A stretch of 64,000 nt of DNA from contig NZ_JBNNIX010000002.1 in the NCBI RefSeq assembly GCF_050269735.1, positions 620,001 to 684,000 of the forward strand. The letters are read 5' to 3'. Of the stretch, positions 17,068 through 25,802 are shown in pieces (the first letter of the stretch is position 1; each line of letters opens with the position of its first letter). The translations under genes were made by a program, and so were the position numbers. Under the pieces are notes generated by a model, which did not search any database, had not been told where the DNA came from, and saw only the letters and a program-made list of their open reading frames with translations. Source of the DNA: Paenisporosarcina sp050269735. Its GTDB lineage: Bacteria > Bacillota > Bacilli > Bacillales_A > Planococcaceae.

Positions 17068-18003
17068 TTACTTACATAATGTGTTTAGTTTAGCGATGAC
17101 TTCATCTGCATCATTCCAGTTATAGACGGAAGCTCCTGAAGCAAGTGGATGACCACCGCCACCATACTGTTTAGCCAGTTCATTGATCACTGGACCTTTT
17201 GAACGCAGTCTAACGCGTATTTGATCTTCTTCTTCAATAAATATAATCCACGCCTTGATGCCTTTTACATTGCCAAGCGAGCCGACCAATAACGACGTTT
17301 CGCTTGCAGTCACTCCGAATTCTTTCAACGTTTCAAGTGGTAATTTAACATAAGCAGCTCCATCTTCATTCATCACGAAATGCTGATAAATATGTCCTTG
17401 TAAATTCAATAAATTACGTTCTACTTCATACATTCCATTGAATAATTCGGTACGATCGAAATTGTATTTAATTAAATCGCCTGCTGTGTCAAAAGTCTTT
17501 TGACTAGTGCTTGAAAACATAAACCGTCCAGTATCTCCGACGATGCCTGCAAATAGAACCCGAGCACCAGCGTCAGACATTTGCCAATTTGCACTTGACT
17601 GGCCTTCTTCGAATAAGTCATAAATCATTTCACTGGCAGAACTGGCTTGTGTATTAACCCATAATAAGTCACCGTAAGCATCATCGTTCGGGTGATGGTC
17701 TATTTTGATTAAAAATGCGCCTGATTTGTATCGTTGATCGTCGATGCGTTCTGTATTTGCTGTATCCGTAACGATAATTAGCGCACCTTCAAATTGTGAG
17801 TCACTTACTTGATCAGGGTGAGCAAGGAAGCTTAACGTATCTTCATGTTCACCTGTTACGTAAACATTTTTGTCCGGATAACTTGCCTTTAAAATTTCTT
17901 TCAACCCAAATGAAGATCCATATGCATCGGGATCTGGTCGTACATGCCGATGGATAATGATTGTTTCGTAAGCAGATATTGTGTCTATGATTTGACGTTT
18001 CAT
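17068..18003 (-). CDS. nrnA: Oligoribonuclease/pAp phosphatase NrnA
   Basis: DHH-family phosphoesterase, 311 aa, that degrades nano-RNA from its end and dephosphorylates pAp. Seen: HRHVRPDPDAYGSS (metal site I), TDTANTERID, KIDHHPNDDAYGD (the DHH motif), VGDTGRFMFSS, and the DHHA1 C-terminal GGGGHPLASGASV that binds the substrate base. ATG follows GGAGGG. In operon with dnaE. Confidence 0.95.
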   Translation of the reverse strand: MKRQIIDTISAYETIIIHRHVRPDPDAYGSSFGLKEILKASYPDKNVYVTGEHEDTLSFLAHPDQVSDSQFEGALIIVTDTANTERIDDQRYKSGAFLIKIDHHPNDDAYGDLLWVNTQASSASEMIYDLFEEGQSSANWQMSDAGARVLFAGIVGDTGRFMFSSTSQKTFDTAGDLIKYNFDRTELFNGMYEVERNLLNLQGHIYQHFVMNEDGAAYVKLPLETLKEFGVTASETSLLVGSLGNVKGIKAWIIFIEEEDQIRVRLRSKGPVINELAKQYGGGGHPLASGASVYNWNDADEVIAKLNTLCK

Positions 18004-18057
18004 GATTTTCCCTCCGACCTTTCGTGAATACCATTCGCAATTCTGTAAAAATGTCGA

Positions 18058-18100
18058 TACAATAATGACAGTTTCATTTATTAACAGGAGGTTTACGATG
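18058..18100 (+). promoter_or_regulatory. Start region of ytpI
   Basis: Candidate promoter TTCGCA, 18 nt, TACAAT (-10 at 18058-18063), then AGGAGG 7 nt before the ATG. The ribosome binding site fixes the ytpI start; an upstream in-frame ATG lies in the nrnA leader. Confidence 0.5.
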
Positions 18101-18406
18101 ATAAATGCTGTATTTATATTTCTAATTGTTATTTCTTTTGCGTTTTATTTCTATTTTAAAACGAAGCAATTTCGCAGTGAGTTACCAATTGCCAAGAAGT
18201 GGTATGCGAATCGCGCTTTAATGGCACTTGGCAGTTTGTTATTTTTCTTCGGACTTAACCAATTATTTTTATTCCCGACTACCTTAACGTATGTGATCTC
18301 CGGGCTGTTTATCGTTATTGGATTGTTTACCGTGATTAATTATTACCGGGTCGCTAAACACTATGGTCAATTCGTTGAAGAAGAATTCAATCTGAACAAA
18401 AAGTGA
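18098..18406 (+). CDS. ytpI: YtpI family membrane protein
   Basis: Small membrane protein of 102 aa with three hydrophobic segments (about 1-20, 43-62 and 66-85) and a charged loop containing TKQFRSELPIAKKWY between the first two. It matches the B. subtilis YtpI type in length and in its position between nrnA and ytoI. Function unknown. Divergent from nrnA and followed by a two-way terminator shared with ytoI. Confidence 0.8.
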   Translation: MINAVFIFLIVISFAFYFYFKTKQFRSELPIAKKWYANRALMALGSLLFFFGLNQLFLFPTTLTYVISGLFIVIGLFTVINYYRVAKHYGQFVEEEFNLNKK

Positions 18407-18428
18407 TGCTTACTAGCATCACTTTTTT
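18399..18428. terminator. Two-way terminator between ytpI and ytoI
   Basis: Perfect 9-bp stem AAGTGATGC/GCATCACTT, loop TTACTA, with T-runs on both strands. Confidence 0.88.
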
Positions 18429-18441
18429 CATGGGAATAATC

Positions 18442-19749
18442 TTATCTCTCTAGCAATTGGAACATCATCATCGCTTTCCCAACTAGAAGAGTACCATGGA
18501 AGACGTCAAACTCCATCTTTACAAACTTCCGGCTCATATCTAATATGCGGGGACGTACGGTCAATACACTATCCATTTGAACAGGTTTTATGAAGTAGAT
18601 CGTCATATTCTCAGCAACACTATCTCCACGTTTTCTATTTTTTAACGCGTAATTACCCGCTTCAGCCAACAACGTAGTAAATGCCCCATAAGATATTGCC
18701 CCAAATTGGTTCGTCATTTGAGGGGTCACCGTAAACTCGACGGCTAGTTCATCTTCTTGCAGGACTTTCATTTGATTTTTCACAATATCATCGATTGTTT
18801 CGCCATGTTGCGGCTGCCTTTGTGCTAGTTGCAAGGCTTTCAATACATCCTGGCGACTGATGACGCCTTCAAGAATGCCGGCATCATTGACTACAGGCAT
18901 TAAATCGATACCCTCCCAGATCATCCGATGTCCGGCAGTAGCTACACTCGTTTTCATCGTGACTGTAATTGGATTTTTAGTCATGACTTTTTCGATTGAT
19001 TCGCCATGATTCTTCCCGATTACATCCCTCGCAGTAACGATTCCAACAATCTTTTGGTTTGCATCTACTACGGGGAAGCCACCATGCTTGGTTTGCGCAT
19101 TTTTGTCATGATAAGCCTTCACATTCTCACTTACACGTAAGAAATCGGTTTCCTGGTAAGGGACGTAAATATCTTCAATGAATAAAATTTCTTTTTTGAT
19201 TAATTGATCATAGATGGCACGATTAATCATCGTGGCCACTGTAAATGTGTCATAACTTGTCGAGATAATCGGCAACTCGAATTCATCCGCCACTTTTTTC
19301 AAAGACTCCGATGCCTCAAACCCACCAGTAATCAAGACGGCCGCTCCAGCTTTCAATGCAGTGAAATGCGCCTTCGCACGGTTTCCGACGATCAACAAAC
19401 TACCTGCATCGGTGTAACGCATCATGTCTTCTAATTGCATTGCCCCAATTACAAACTTGGTTAGCGTTTTATGTAGTCCACTTTTGCCACCCAATACTTG
19501 ACCATCCACAATGTTTACAACTTCTGCAAAAGTCAGACGTTCGATATTTTCTTTCTTTTTCTTTTCAATACGAATCGTTCCAACCCGTTCAATCGTGCTG
19601 ACATAACGCTGGGTTTCAGCCTCTTTAATTGCCCTGTAGGCAGTGCCTTCACTCACTTGCAGTTCTTTCGCTATCCGACGGACGGAGATTTTGTCTCCAA
19701 CGGGTAAAGACTCAATATATTGTAATATTTGTTCGTGTTTTGTAGCCAT
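18442..19749 (-). CDS. ytoI: YtoI: HTH, DRTGG, CBS pair and hot-dog protein
   Basis: Four-domain cytoplasmic protein, 435 aa. In order: winged-helix-like domain (about 1-70, VRRIAKELQVSEGTAYRAIK), DRTGG domain (about 70-185), two CBS motifs (about 190-310, the second with DLMPVVNDAGILEGVISRQDV), and a C-terminal hot-dog thioesterase-like domain (about 325-432). The mix suggests a ligand- and adenylate-sensing regulator or enzyme linked to acyl-CoA. The family function is not established. ATG preceded by AGGTG. The gene is conserved beside nrnA and ytpI in Bacillales. Confidence 0.88.
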   Translation of the reverse strand: MATKHEQILQYIESLPVGDKISVRRIAKELQVSEGTAYRAIKEAETQRYVSTIERVGTIRIEKKKKENIERLTFAEVVNIVDGQVLGGKSGLHKTLTKFVIGAMQLEDMMRYTDAGSLLIVGNRAKAHFTALKAGAAVLITGGFEASESLKKVADEFELPIISTSYDTFTVATMINRAIYDQLIKKEILFIEDIYVPYQETDFLRVSENVKAYHDKNAQTKHGGFPVVDANQKIVGIVTARDVIGKNHGESIEKVMTKNPITVTMKTSVATAGHRMIWEGIDLMPVVNDAGILEGVISRQDVLKALQLAQRQPQHGETIDDIVKNQMKVLQEDELAVEFTVTPQMTNQFGAISYGAFTTLLAEAGNYALKNRKRGDSVAENMTIYFIKPVQMDSVLTVRPRILDMSRKFVKMEFDVFHGTLLVGKAMMMFQLLER

Positions 19750-19812
19750 GTATTCACCTATTCCCCAAACAATCGTTCTGTTATTAGTGTATCACAAAGC
19801 CGCTCTTTTAAT

Positions 19813-19850
19813 TAAATAAAAAAACACGGAAAGTCAGTGACTTCCGTGTT
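19813..19850 (-). terminator. Terminator after ytkL
   Basis: Stem AACACGGAAGTCA/TGACTTTCCGTGTT (one bulge) followed on the minus strand by a run of T. It lies 8 bp beyond the ytkL stop. Confidence 0.87.
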
Positions 19851-19857
19851 TTGGTCA

Positions 19858-20538
19858 TTACAATTCCACTCCGTCGCCCGCGTTAAGGACATGAACCTTT
19901 GCACCTTCAACTGCAGCTTTGAAATCTAGAGGATTTTGTTGAATTGGAGGAAACGTATTGTAGTGTATCGGAACCACGGCTTTTGGTTTCAATAACTCAA
20001 CCGCATAGGCAGCATCCTCAATACCCATAGTGAAGTTATCTCCAATTGGTAAAAATGCCAAATCAATGGGGTGTCTTTCACCGATTAATTTCATATCTCC
20101 AAATAATGCAGTATCACCTGCATGGTAAACTGTTTTTCCTTCAGCCATAAACAAAATTCCTGCTGGCATCCCGGTATAAATTATTTCATTCTTTTCCGTT
20201 ACATAGGAAGATCCGTGGAAAGCCTGCGTGAATTTCACTTTTCCAAAATCGAATTGATATGCTCCGCCAATATGCATTCCATGTGTTTTTACCCCTTGCC
20301 ACGACAAATACTCTGCAAGCTCAAATGGTGCAATGACTAAGGTGTCATTCGCTTGTGTGAGAGCAATCGTGTCTCCTACATGATCGTTATGTCCGTGCGT
20401 TAGTAATATGACATCTGGCTTTTCATTTTCTGCAACTAAATCAGTCAAGTCGTTCCCTGTAATAAATGGGTCAATCAATATCGTATAATCACCCGTTTTG
20501 ATTTTGACAACTGAATGCCCGTGAAAAGATACATACAT
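19858..20538 (-). CDS. ytkL: UPF0173 metal-dependent hydrolase YtkL
   Basis: Metallo-beta-lactamase-fold hydrolase, 226 aa. Metal-binding residues: LTHGHNDHVGD (HxHxDH, about 50-60), a middle histidine in FHGSSY, AGDTALFGDM (Asp) and a late histidine in VPIHYNTFPP. Substrate unknown. ATG follows AGGAGG. It is divergent from pepQ, and both lie near ytoI as in B. subtilis. Confidence 0.88.
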   Translation of the reverse strand: MYVSFHGHSVVKIKTGDYTILIDPFITGNDLTDLVAENEKPDVILLTHGHNDHVGDTIALTQANDTLVIAPFELAEYLSWQGVKTHGMHIGGAYQFDFGKVKFTQAFHGSSYVTEKNEIIYTGMPAGILFMAEGKTVYHAGDTALFGDMKLIGERHPIDLAFLPIGDNFTMGIEDAAYAVELLKPKAVVPIHYNTFPPIQQNPLDFKAAVEGAKVHVLNAGDGVEL

Positions 20539-20644
20539 ATTCTTGAACCTCCTATATTTGTTATTTGATAAGTATACGATATAAATGTCGAATCTCCTGT
20601 TTTTTGATATGCTAAGAGAGAGAAAGTTATAAAGGAGTGCTTAT

Positions 20645-21742
20645 ATGAGCAAAATCAATCAAATCTCTTCGTATTTAAAACAACAAAATATAGAAGCTGC
20701 GTTTATCACGACACCTGACAATGTATTTTACGTATCCGGTTTCCGCAGCAATCCCCATGAACGGTTATTAGGTGTTGTGGTATTCCAGGATGCTGAACCA
20801 TTGATGATTTGTCCGAAAATGGAAGTTCCAGATGCACAAGCTGCCGGCTGGTCATTTGAAGTTGTAGGACATCAGGATACGGACAATCCATGGCAGTTAT
20901 TAAAAGAAGCGATTGAAAAGAAATCGACTGTTTCTCGACTTGCCATTGAAAAGTCCCATATGACAGTTGAACGATTGGAAGCCCTTCAAGAGTTGTTCCC
21001 TGATGCTACATTTGATCGCTTGGACGACCAATTAAATGCGATGCGTGTAGTGAAAGACGAACAGGAACTAGAAATTCTTCGTCAAGCAGCCGCTTATGCG
21101 GATTATGCAATCGAAGTAGGTGTCAGTGAAATCGCTGAAGGCAAGACCGAGCTTGAAGTTCTGACAGCAATCGAACTTGCTTTGAAGAAAAAAGGAATTT
21201 CCCATATGTCATTTGATACGATGGTATTAAGTGGCCCTAAAACGGCATCCCCTCATGGAAAGCCAGGCGACCGAAAAATCCAAAAAGGTGATTTCGTCTT
21301 ATTCGACTTAGGAGTAATCTACAAAGGATACTGCTCGGATATTACGCGTACAGTCTCGTTTGGCGAGCCAACTGAAGCTCAAAAAGACGTATATGAAACC
21401 GTAAGAAAAGCAGAGCAGGATGCCGTCGATGCTGTAAAACCAGGTGTACGTGCGATGGATCTGGATAAAATTGCACGTGATGTGATTACGGAAGCGGGAT
21501 ATGGTGAATTCTTCACCCATCGTCTTGGTCATGGTCTCGGTATTTCCGTACATGAATTCCCTTCAGTAACAGGGAACAATGAAATGGAATTGATCGAAGG
21601 CATGGTCTTTACAATCGAACCTGGGATTTATGATCCGAATATTACAGGTGTTCGTATTGAAGACGATGTAGTTGTCACAAAAGACGGTGTCGAAGTCTTA
21701 ACGAAGTACCCGAAAGAATTAGTTATTATTCCAACTGCATAA
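20645..21742 (+). CDS. pepQ: Xaa-Pro dipeptidase, M24B family
   Basis: Metallopeptidase of 365 aa that cleaves Xaa-Pro dipeptides. The N-terminal creatinase-type domain (1-125) starts with an ITTPDNVFYVSGFRSNPHER segment. The C-terminal pita-bread fold holds the five dimetal ligands: Asp in LFDLGVIYKGY, Asp in CSDITRT, His in HRLGHGLGISVHEFP, Glu in TIEPGIY and Glu in RIEDDVVVT. ATG follows AAAGGAG. A monocistronic unit with its own terminator. Confidence 0.92.
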   Translation: MSKINQISSYLKQQNIEAAFITTPDNVFYVSGFRSNPHERLLGVVVFQDAEPLMICPKMEVPDAQAAGWSFEVVGHQDTDNPWQLLKEAIEKKSTVSRLAIEKSHMTVERLEALQELFPDATFDRLDDQLNAMRVVKDEQELEILRQAAAYADYAIEVGVSEIAEGKTELEVLTAIELALKKKGISHMSFDTMVLSGPKTASPHGKPGDRKIQKGDFVLFDLGVIYKGYCSDITRTVSFGEPTEAQKDVYETVRKAEQDAVDAVKPGVRAMDLDKIARDVITEAGYGEFFTHRLGHGLGISVHEFPSVTGNNEMELIEGMVFTIEPGIYDPNITGVRIEDDVVVTKDGVEVLTKYPKELVIIPTA

Positions 21743-21762
21743 TGCTGATGGAAACGAACTTT

Positions 21763-21803
21763 AAAAGACCTGTATCGCAATGAATGCGATACAGGTCTTT
21801 TTC
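21763..21803 (+). terminator. Terminator after pepQ
   Basis: Perfect 16-bp stem (AAAGACCTGTATCGCA and complement) with a 5-nt loop and five T. It lies 20 bp beyond the pepQ stop. Confidence 0.92.
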
Positions 21804-21863
21804 ATTAATAGCTTAAATCATACAGTCTAACTTTTTAGGTTCACTTCAAGTTAAGGAGTCTTC

Positions 21864-22115
21864 TTAAACATTAATATCTGGTAAAGGAGGTGTAGGTGTC
21901 CATGAAACAATAGCAAGGGCAATCAGAGATATTGTCATAATGATCATAGCAACTACGCTTCCAATTCTAATGAACTTAATTTGAATCGCTGATAATTCAG
22001 GAGTTTCTTTGTATCTCCAACGATCCAAAAATAAAAAGCTTTCTACCGGTTTAAACAGACTCCAAATGCAATAACCATATACCGGAATTAATAATATTAT
22101 AATAATAAATAACAA
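21864..22115 (-). CDS. Small two-helix membrane protein
   Basis: Protein of 83 aa with hydrophobic segments at about 1-20 and 49-71. Between them lies a conserved-looking segment FLFLDRWRYKETPELS. The pattern (W-x-Y-K-x-x-P-E-L-S and a following helix) recalls the DUF6199 type of small membrane proteins; that match is from memory and uncertain. The start is TTG, 7 nt after a full GGAGGTG, which supports real translation. It stands alone between pepQ and ald. Confidence 0.65.
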   Translation of the reverse strand: MLFIIIILLIPVYGYCIWSLFKPVESFLFLDRWRYKETPELSAIQIKFIRIGSVVAMIIMTISLIALAIVSWTPTPPLPDINV

Positions 22116-22206
22116 TAAATCACCTCCGATTAACTATAAATACTTATACGTTTCATCTTATTTTAAGATTCATTTTTGTTCAATGGAGTGGAGGCGTAGA
22201 AAACAT

Positions 22207-22248
22207 ATGTACTACGGTTACTCGTCGCAAAGGAAATCAACATTTTAA
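22207..22248 (+). CDS. Possible 13-residue peptide
   Basis: ATG opens a 13-codon frame beginning MYYGYSS. GGAGG lies 12 nt upstream, a little far. Tyr/Gly-rich starts are common in small spore peptides of Bacillales, but nothing more supports this one. Confidence 0.2.
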   Translation: MYYGYSSQRKSTF

Positions 22249-22272
22249 TCACTTTTATATTGTTTGTTTACA

Positions 22273-22314
22273 GAATAAGACCCTTTCCACTTTAGCCGTG
22301 GAAAGGGTCTTATT
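22273..22314 (-). terminator. Long hairpin after ald
   Basis: An 18-bp perfect stem (GAATAAGACCCTTTCCAC and complement) with a 6-7-nt loop. Few T follow on the minus strand, but the stem is very strong and 11 bp beyond ald. Confidence 0.8.
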
Positions 22315-22324
22315 CTTTACTTAA

Positions 22325-23443
22325 TTATTTAGTTAAAAGTTGTTCAACTGCAACGTATGGAAGTCCTTGTGCATCAGCAACTGCTTGATATGTTACATGT
22401 CCTTCAAGAGTGTTGATACCTTTTAGAAGTGCACTGTTGTCTAAACTAGCTTGTGCATAGCCTTTATTCGCAATTTGAACAGCATAAGGAACTGTTACGT
22501 TCGTCAAAGCCATTGTCGATGTACGTGGAACTGCACCCGGCATATTCGCAACTGCGTAATGAACAACACCATGTTTTTCATAAGTTGGTTGGTCATGCGT
22601 TGTAATACGGTCAGAACTTTCAAAAATTCCACCTTGGTCTATTGCGATGTCGACAACAACAGAACCTGGTTTCATTGATTTAATCATTTCTTCTGTTACA
22701 AGTTTCGGCGCCTTAGCTCCTGGAATTAATACTGCACCAATTACAAGATCAGAATCTTTTACTGATTCAGCAATGTTGAATGGATTTGAGATTAATGTCT
22801 GTACATCACGACCGAATAAATCTTCCAATTGGCGAAGACGATCTGGACTTAAATCGATGATTGTTACATCTGCCCCCATACCGATTGCAACACGTGCAGC
22901 ATTTGTTCCTGCAATACCGCCACCGATGATTGTAACTTTACCACGAGCTACACCTGGTACGCCGCCTAGTAAGATCCCCATACCACCATGGATTTTCTCC
23001 AAGAATTGAGCACCAATTTGAGTAGACATGCGACCAGCTACTTCACTCATCGGTGTTAACAATGGCAATGAGTTGTTAGGAAGTTGAACTGTTTCGTATG
23101 CAATTCCAACTACTTTATTAGCGACCAAAGCTTGAGTCAATTCTGGTTCAGGTGCTAAATGTAAGTAAGTGAACAAGATCAACCCTTCACGGAAGTAACC
23201 GTATTCAGAAGCAATCGGTTCTTTAACTTTCATGACCATTTCTTGAGACCATGCTTCTGCTGCCGTAGCTACAATAGTTGCTCCTGCATCTGCGTATGCT
23301 TCGTCTGTGAATCCTGAACCAAGTCCAGCTCCAGCTTCAATAAATACTTCATGTCCGAAAACAGATAAGTTAACAACACCTGCTGGCGTCATAGCTACAC
23401 GATTTTCATTATTTTTTATTTCTGTTGGCACTCCAATTCTCAT
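22325..23443 (-). CDS. ald: Alanine dehydrogenase
   Basis: NAD-dependent alanine dehydrogenase, 372 aa, which interconverts alanine and pyruvate. It begins MRIGVPTEIKNNENRVA (substrate-binding Arg and the Lys of the family signature). Also seen: the catalytic region MVMKVKEPIASEYGYF, catalytic His in FTYLHLAPEPE, nucleotide loop IIGGGIAGTNAARVA and NMPGAVPRTSTMALTN. ATG follows AGGAGGG by about 8 nt; an upstream in-frame codon is rejected. In sporulating bacilli the enzyme supports alanine use during spore development. Confidence 0.96.
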   Translation of the reverse strand: MRIGVPTEIKNNENRVAMTPAGVVNLSVFGHEVFIEAGAGLGSGFTDEAYADAGATIVATAAEAWSQEMVMKVKEPIASEYGYFREGLILFTYLHLAPEPELTQALVANKVVGIAYETVQLPNNSLPLLTPMSEVAGRMSTQIGAQFLEKIHGGMGILLGGVPGVARGKVTIIGGGIAGTNAARVAIGMGADVTIIDLSPDRLRQLEDLFGRDVQTLISNPFNIAESVKDSDLVIGAVLIPGAKAPKLVTEEMIKSMKPGSVVVDIAIDQGGIFESSDRITTHDQPTYEKHGVVHYAVANMPGAVPRTSTMALTNVTVPYAVQIANKGYAQASLDNSALLKGINTLEGHVTYQAVADAQGLPYVAVEQLLTK

Positions 23444-23623
23444 TGAAAAACCCTCCTGTGTCATTTATGTAAAATGAATAATGTAATAAGTCGAATGAAT
23501 CGACATTTTTAAAATTGTTGAAAGCAAATCCATTCTATCAGATATAATTGAAATTGGCTTTAAAAATATTTTGTAATCATACTATTAGATTAATCTGATA
23601 ATTGGAAGATGGTGTAAATACAT

Positions 23624-24931
23624 ATGGCACGAACGAATACTGTCAATTTCGAACAATATGGACTTGAAGCAGTCCCCTCTTCCCTCAAAATGTCGACTTG
23701 GAAAGAGTACGCAATCATCACTTTTGCTTTTTCCGTCAATGCAGGGAATTTTCTTGTTCCTGCACTGGCAGTTACACAAGGAAATCTTCCATGGTTGGCT
23801 GCGTTTCTCGCCGTTTGGATTGGTGCTTTATTTGCTTTCCTTTGTGTATCTGCTTTATCGATCCCAGGGGCTCTTTACGGTCTTCCTGGACAATACATAT
23901 TGCGCACGTTTGTTGGATCTTGGCTTGCAACAAAAATTGCTTCTCCTATACGTGTCCTCACTTCATTATATTGGTTCAGTGTTCAAACCATCGGGGGAAC
24001 TTTCATTTTACAAGCCGCGATATCGAATTTTGTGGATATCCATATTCCATTTGTCGTACTGGCTAGTTTGACTGCTAGCTTAATGGCTTATTTAGCCCTT
24101 GTTGGATACGATGCTGTAAAAAAAGTGACACGGATGTTTCTTCCCTTATTATTAGTCGGTCAAGGTCTCATGCTTTTTGTCATTTTCAAGGAAATGTCCG
24201 TTGTAAACGTAATAGGTACTGCGCAATCCACTATGAATTGGGGAGTATTCTTCTTTTATATGAGTCTGGCCTTTGTGCAATTTGTTTCGGGTGTCAGCGC
24301 TTCAAGTGATATGACACGCTATGCCAAAACTGCTCGCCAAGGGTTTATCGGTATGTTTGTTGGAAACACCGCAGGTTATTTTATGACGGCTCTAATCGGA
24401 ACATTGGTCGCTGCTTATTTCCACTCCACTAATCCGTTCGTTACACTTAGTGATCAAGCGCCGAGTTTTTATGTAGGACTTTTCATCACTTTTAGCGGTT
24501 TGCTCGCCATGATTTCCATCAATATTGGTAATGCTTATACCGGGGGCTTCAGCCTTCTTAATACGTGGCCTTCGCTTGGAAGAATTAAAAGTGCATTATT
24601 ATTTGGAGGTACTGGCGTTTTTCTGAGTTGCTTCCCTCGTCTTTCTGCAGAAGCTGCAGCTATTATTTCACTTTTAGGAGCGGGAATCGTCCCTTTATCA
24701 GCCATTATTGTCATCGATTATTTATGGTTTAAAAGAGGCATCATATCAGAGGAAGAATTGATACGGGTCGTCAGTGGCTCTTACAAAATAAACTTAGCAG
24801 TTATTATTACTTTTGTAACGATGAGCATAGCTTACTTGATCATTCCAAAAGAACTTTCTCCTGGCATGTTGGTTTTTATTGTCAGTTCTATTATCTATCT
24901 CATACTTAAAAAAACGCTTGTAACCAAATAG
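23624..24931 (+). CDS. NCS1-family nucleobase/cation permease
   Basis: Membrane protein of 435 aa with about 12 hydrophobic segments. The N-terminal part has the family layout (SLKMSTWKEYAIITFAFSVNAGNFLVP, then a long run of helices) seen in cytosine permease CodB and relatives. Substrate probably a nucleobase or related ring compound; the exact one cannot be told. The ribosome binding site is weak (GGAAGATGG). Divergent from ald. No deaminase or hydrolase gene is adjacent to point to the substrate. Confidence 0.75.
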   Translation: MARTNTVNFEQYGLEAVPSSLKMSTWKEYAIITFAFSVNAGNFLVPALAVTQGNLPWLAAFLAVWIGALFAFLCVSALSIPGALYGLPGQYILRTFVGSWLATKIASPIRVLTSLYWFSVQTIGGTFILQAAISNFVDIHIPFVVLASLTASLMAYLALVGYDAVKKVTRMFLPLLLVGQGLMLFVIFKEMSVVNVIGTAQSTMNWGVFFFYMSLAFVQFVSGVSASSDMTRYAKTARQGFIGMFVGNTAGYFMTALIGTLVAAYFHSTNPFVTLSDQAPSFYVGLFITFSGLLAMISINIGNAYTGGFSLLNTWPSLGRIKSALLFGGTGVFLSCFPRLSAEAAAIISLLGAGIVPLSAIIVIDYLWFKRGIISEEELIRVVSGSYKINLAVIITFVTMSIAYLIIPKELSPGMLVFIVSSIIYLILKKTLVTK

Positions 24932-24970
24932 ACAATTATGGCAACAATCTTTAATAATAAGGAGGAATTC

Positions 24971-25024
24971 TTGTTCCTTTACAGAACTATATTAATTAAG
25001 AGACAAATTTGTAGGAGGAATTGA
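24971..25024 (+). CDS. Possible 17-residue leader peptide of uspA
   Basis: TTG, 5 nt after AAGGAGG, opens a 17-codon basic peptide (begins MFLYRTILIKR). Its TGA ends one base before the uspA ATG, and the uspA ribosome binding site lies within its last codons. This arrangement would couple uspA translation to translation of the leader. Confidence 0.4.
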   Translation: MFLYRTILIKRQICRRN

Positions 25025-25025
25025 C

Positions 25026-25475
25026 ATGACACTTTCATACAATCACATCTTAGTTGCAGTGGATGGTTCCAAAGAAGCGGCATGGGCTTTCAAAAAATCA
25101 ATTGGAGTAGCAAAACGCAATGATGCGACCTTGAATTTAGTAAATGTTATTGATACACGCTCATTTGCTGCCATTGAAGCATATGACCGATCAATTGCTG
25201 ACCGTGCGCAATCATTCGCGGAAGAATTGCTAGGCAACTATAAGAAGGAAGCGGAAGCGGCTGGTGTGACAAAAGTAAATGTGTTTGTGGATTACGGTTC
25301 CCCTAAAACATTAATCGCAAGAGAAGTTGCAGCCAAAGTTAAAGCAGATTTGATTATTTGCGGAGCGACAGGCTTGAGCACAGTTGAGCGATTCCTAATC
25401 GGTAGCGTATCAGGACATATCGTACGTGCAGCGAAGTGTGACGTACTCGTCGTTCGTACTGAAGAACATGAATAA
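25026..25475 (+). CDS. Universal stress protein UspA family
   Basis: Cytoplasmic protein of 149 aa, single USP domain. N-terminal ILVAVDGSKEAAWAFKK and the ATP-binding pattern G-2x-G-9x-G-S in GATGLSTVERFLIGSVS. ATG follows AGGAGG. It lies 94 bp after the permease on the same strand and may share its transcript. A strong terminator follows. The specific stress is not evident. Confidence 0.92.
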   Translation: MTLSYNHILVAVDGSKEAAWAFKKSIGVAKRNDATLNLVNVIDTRSFAAIEAYDRSIADRAQSFAEELLGNYKKEAEAAGVTKVNVFVDYGSPKTLIAREVAAKVKADLIICGATGLSTVERFLIGSVSGHIVRAAKCDVLVVRTEEHE

Positions 25476-25480
25476 TTAAT

Positions 25481-25520
25481 AAAACCCAAAGGCTCTTTGC
25501 AGGAGTCTTTGGGTTTTTGT
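25481..25520 (+). terminator. Terminator after uspA
   Basis: Stem AAACCCAAAGGCTC/GAGTCTTTGGGTTT (one mismatch), loop of 7, then five T. Confidence 0.9.
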
Positions 25521-25545
25521 ATTATTGATTTGAGATTGTGAAAAA

Positions 25546-25640
25546 TTTATCAATCAAAATGAGCAGTTTATCAATCAGAATCGAACATTTATCGATCATC
25601 CTTAGGATTTATCGCTCAAACTTCAACATTTATCAATATG
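25546..25640 (+). repeat. 21-bp-period repeat array, TTTATC type
   Basis: TTTATCrATC-type units begin at 25546, 25567, 25588, 25608 and 25629 (spacing 21, 21, 20, 21). Read on the plus strand the first units give LSIxxxx heptads. Located between the uspA terminator and the end of a small minus-strand gene. Confidence 0.8.
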
Positions 25641-25652
25641 TTTTCATTCATA

Positions 25653-25802
25653 TTATTTATCTGTTTGTTTTTGCTTTTTTTTCAAATACTCCGCACGTAT
25701 TTTTTCAAGTTGCTGCTTTTTATCAAATTTGGCAGGCTTGTGTTTTTCATGATACTTTGCCACAGCCATCTGACCTTTGGTATCCAATTGATATTTCCCC
25801 AC
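25653..25802 (-). CDS. Small lysine-rich conserved-type protein
   Basis: 49-residue basic protein, GTG start 6 nt after AGGTG. It begins VGKYQLDTKGQMAVAKYHEK, continues with KPAKFDKKQQLEKIRAEYL and ends in a Lys/Gln-rich tail. Strongly helical and charged, no membrane segment. Codon use and the proper start signal look like a real gene. It is too short for ordinary ORF cut-offs, and the plus-strand frames over it are probably shadows. Function unknown; nucleic-acid binding is possible from charge alone. Confidence 0.6.
   Translation of the reverse strand: MGKYQLDTKGQMAVAKYHEKHKPAKFDKKQQLEKIRAEYLKKKQKQTDK

Noticed and set aside
25546..25640. Possible CRISPR array in the 21-bp-period repeats (all six loci considered)
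   Set aside because: Units are directly adjacent, degenerate and 21 bp long with no constant repeat plus unique spacer; no cas genes are present.
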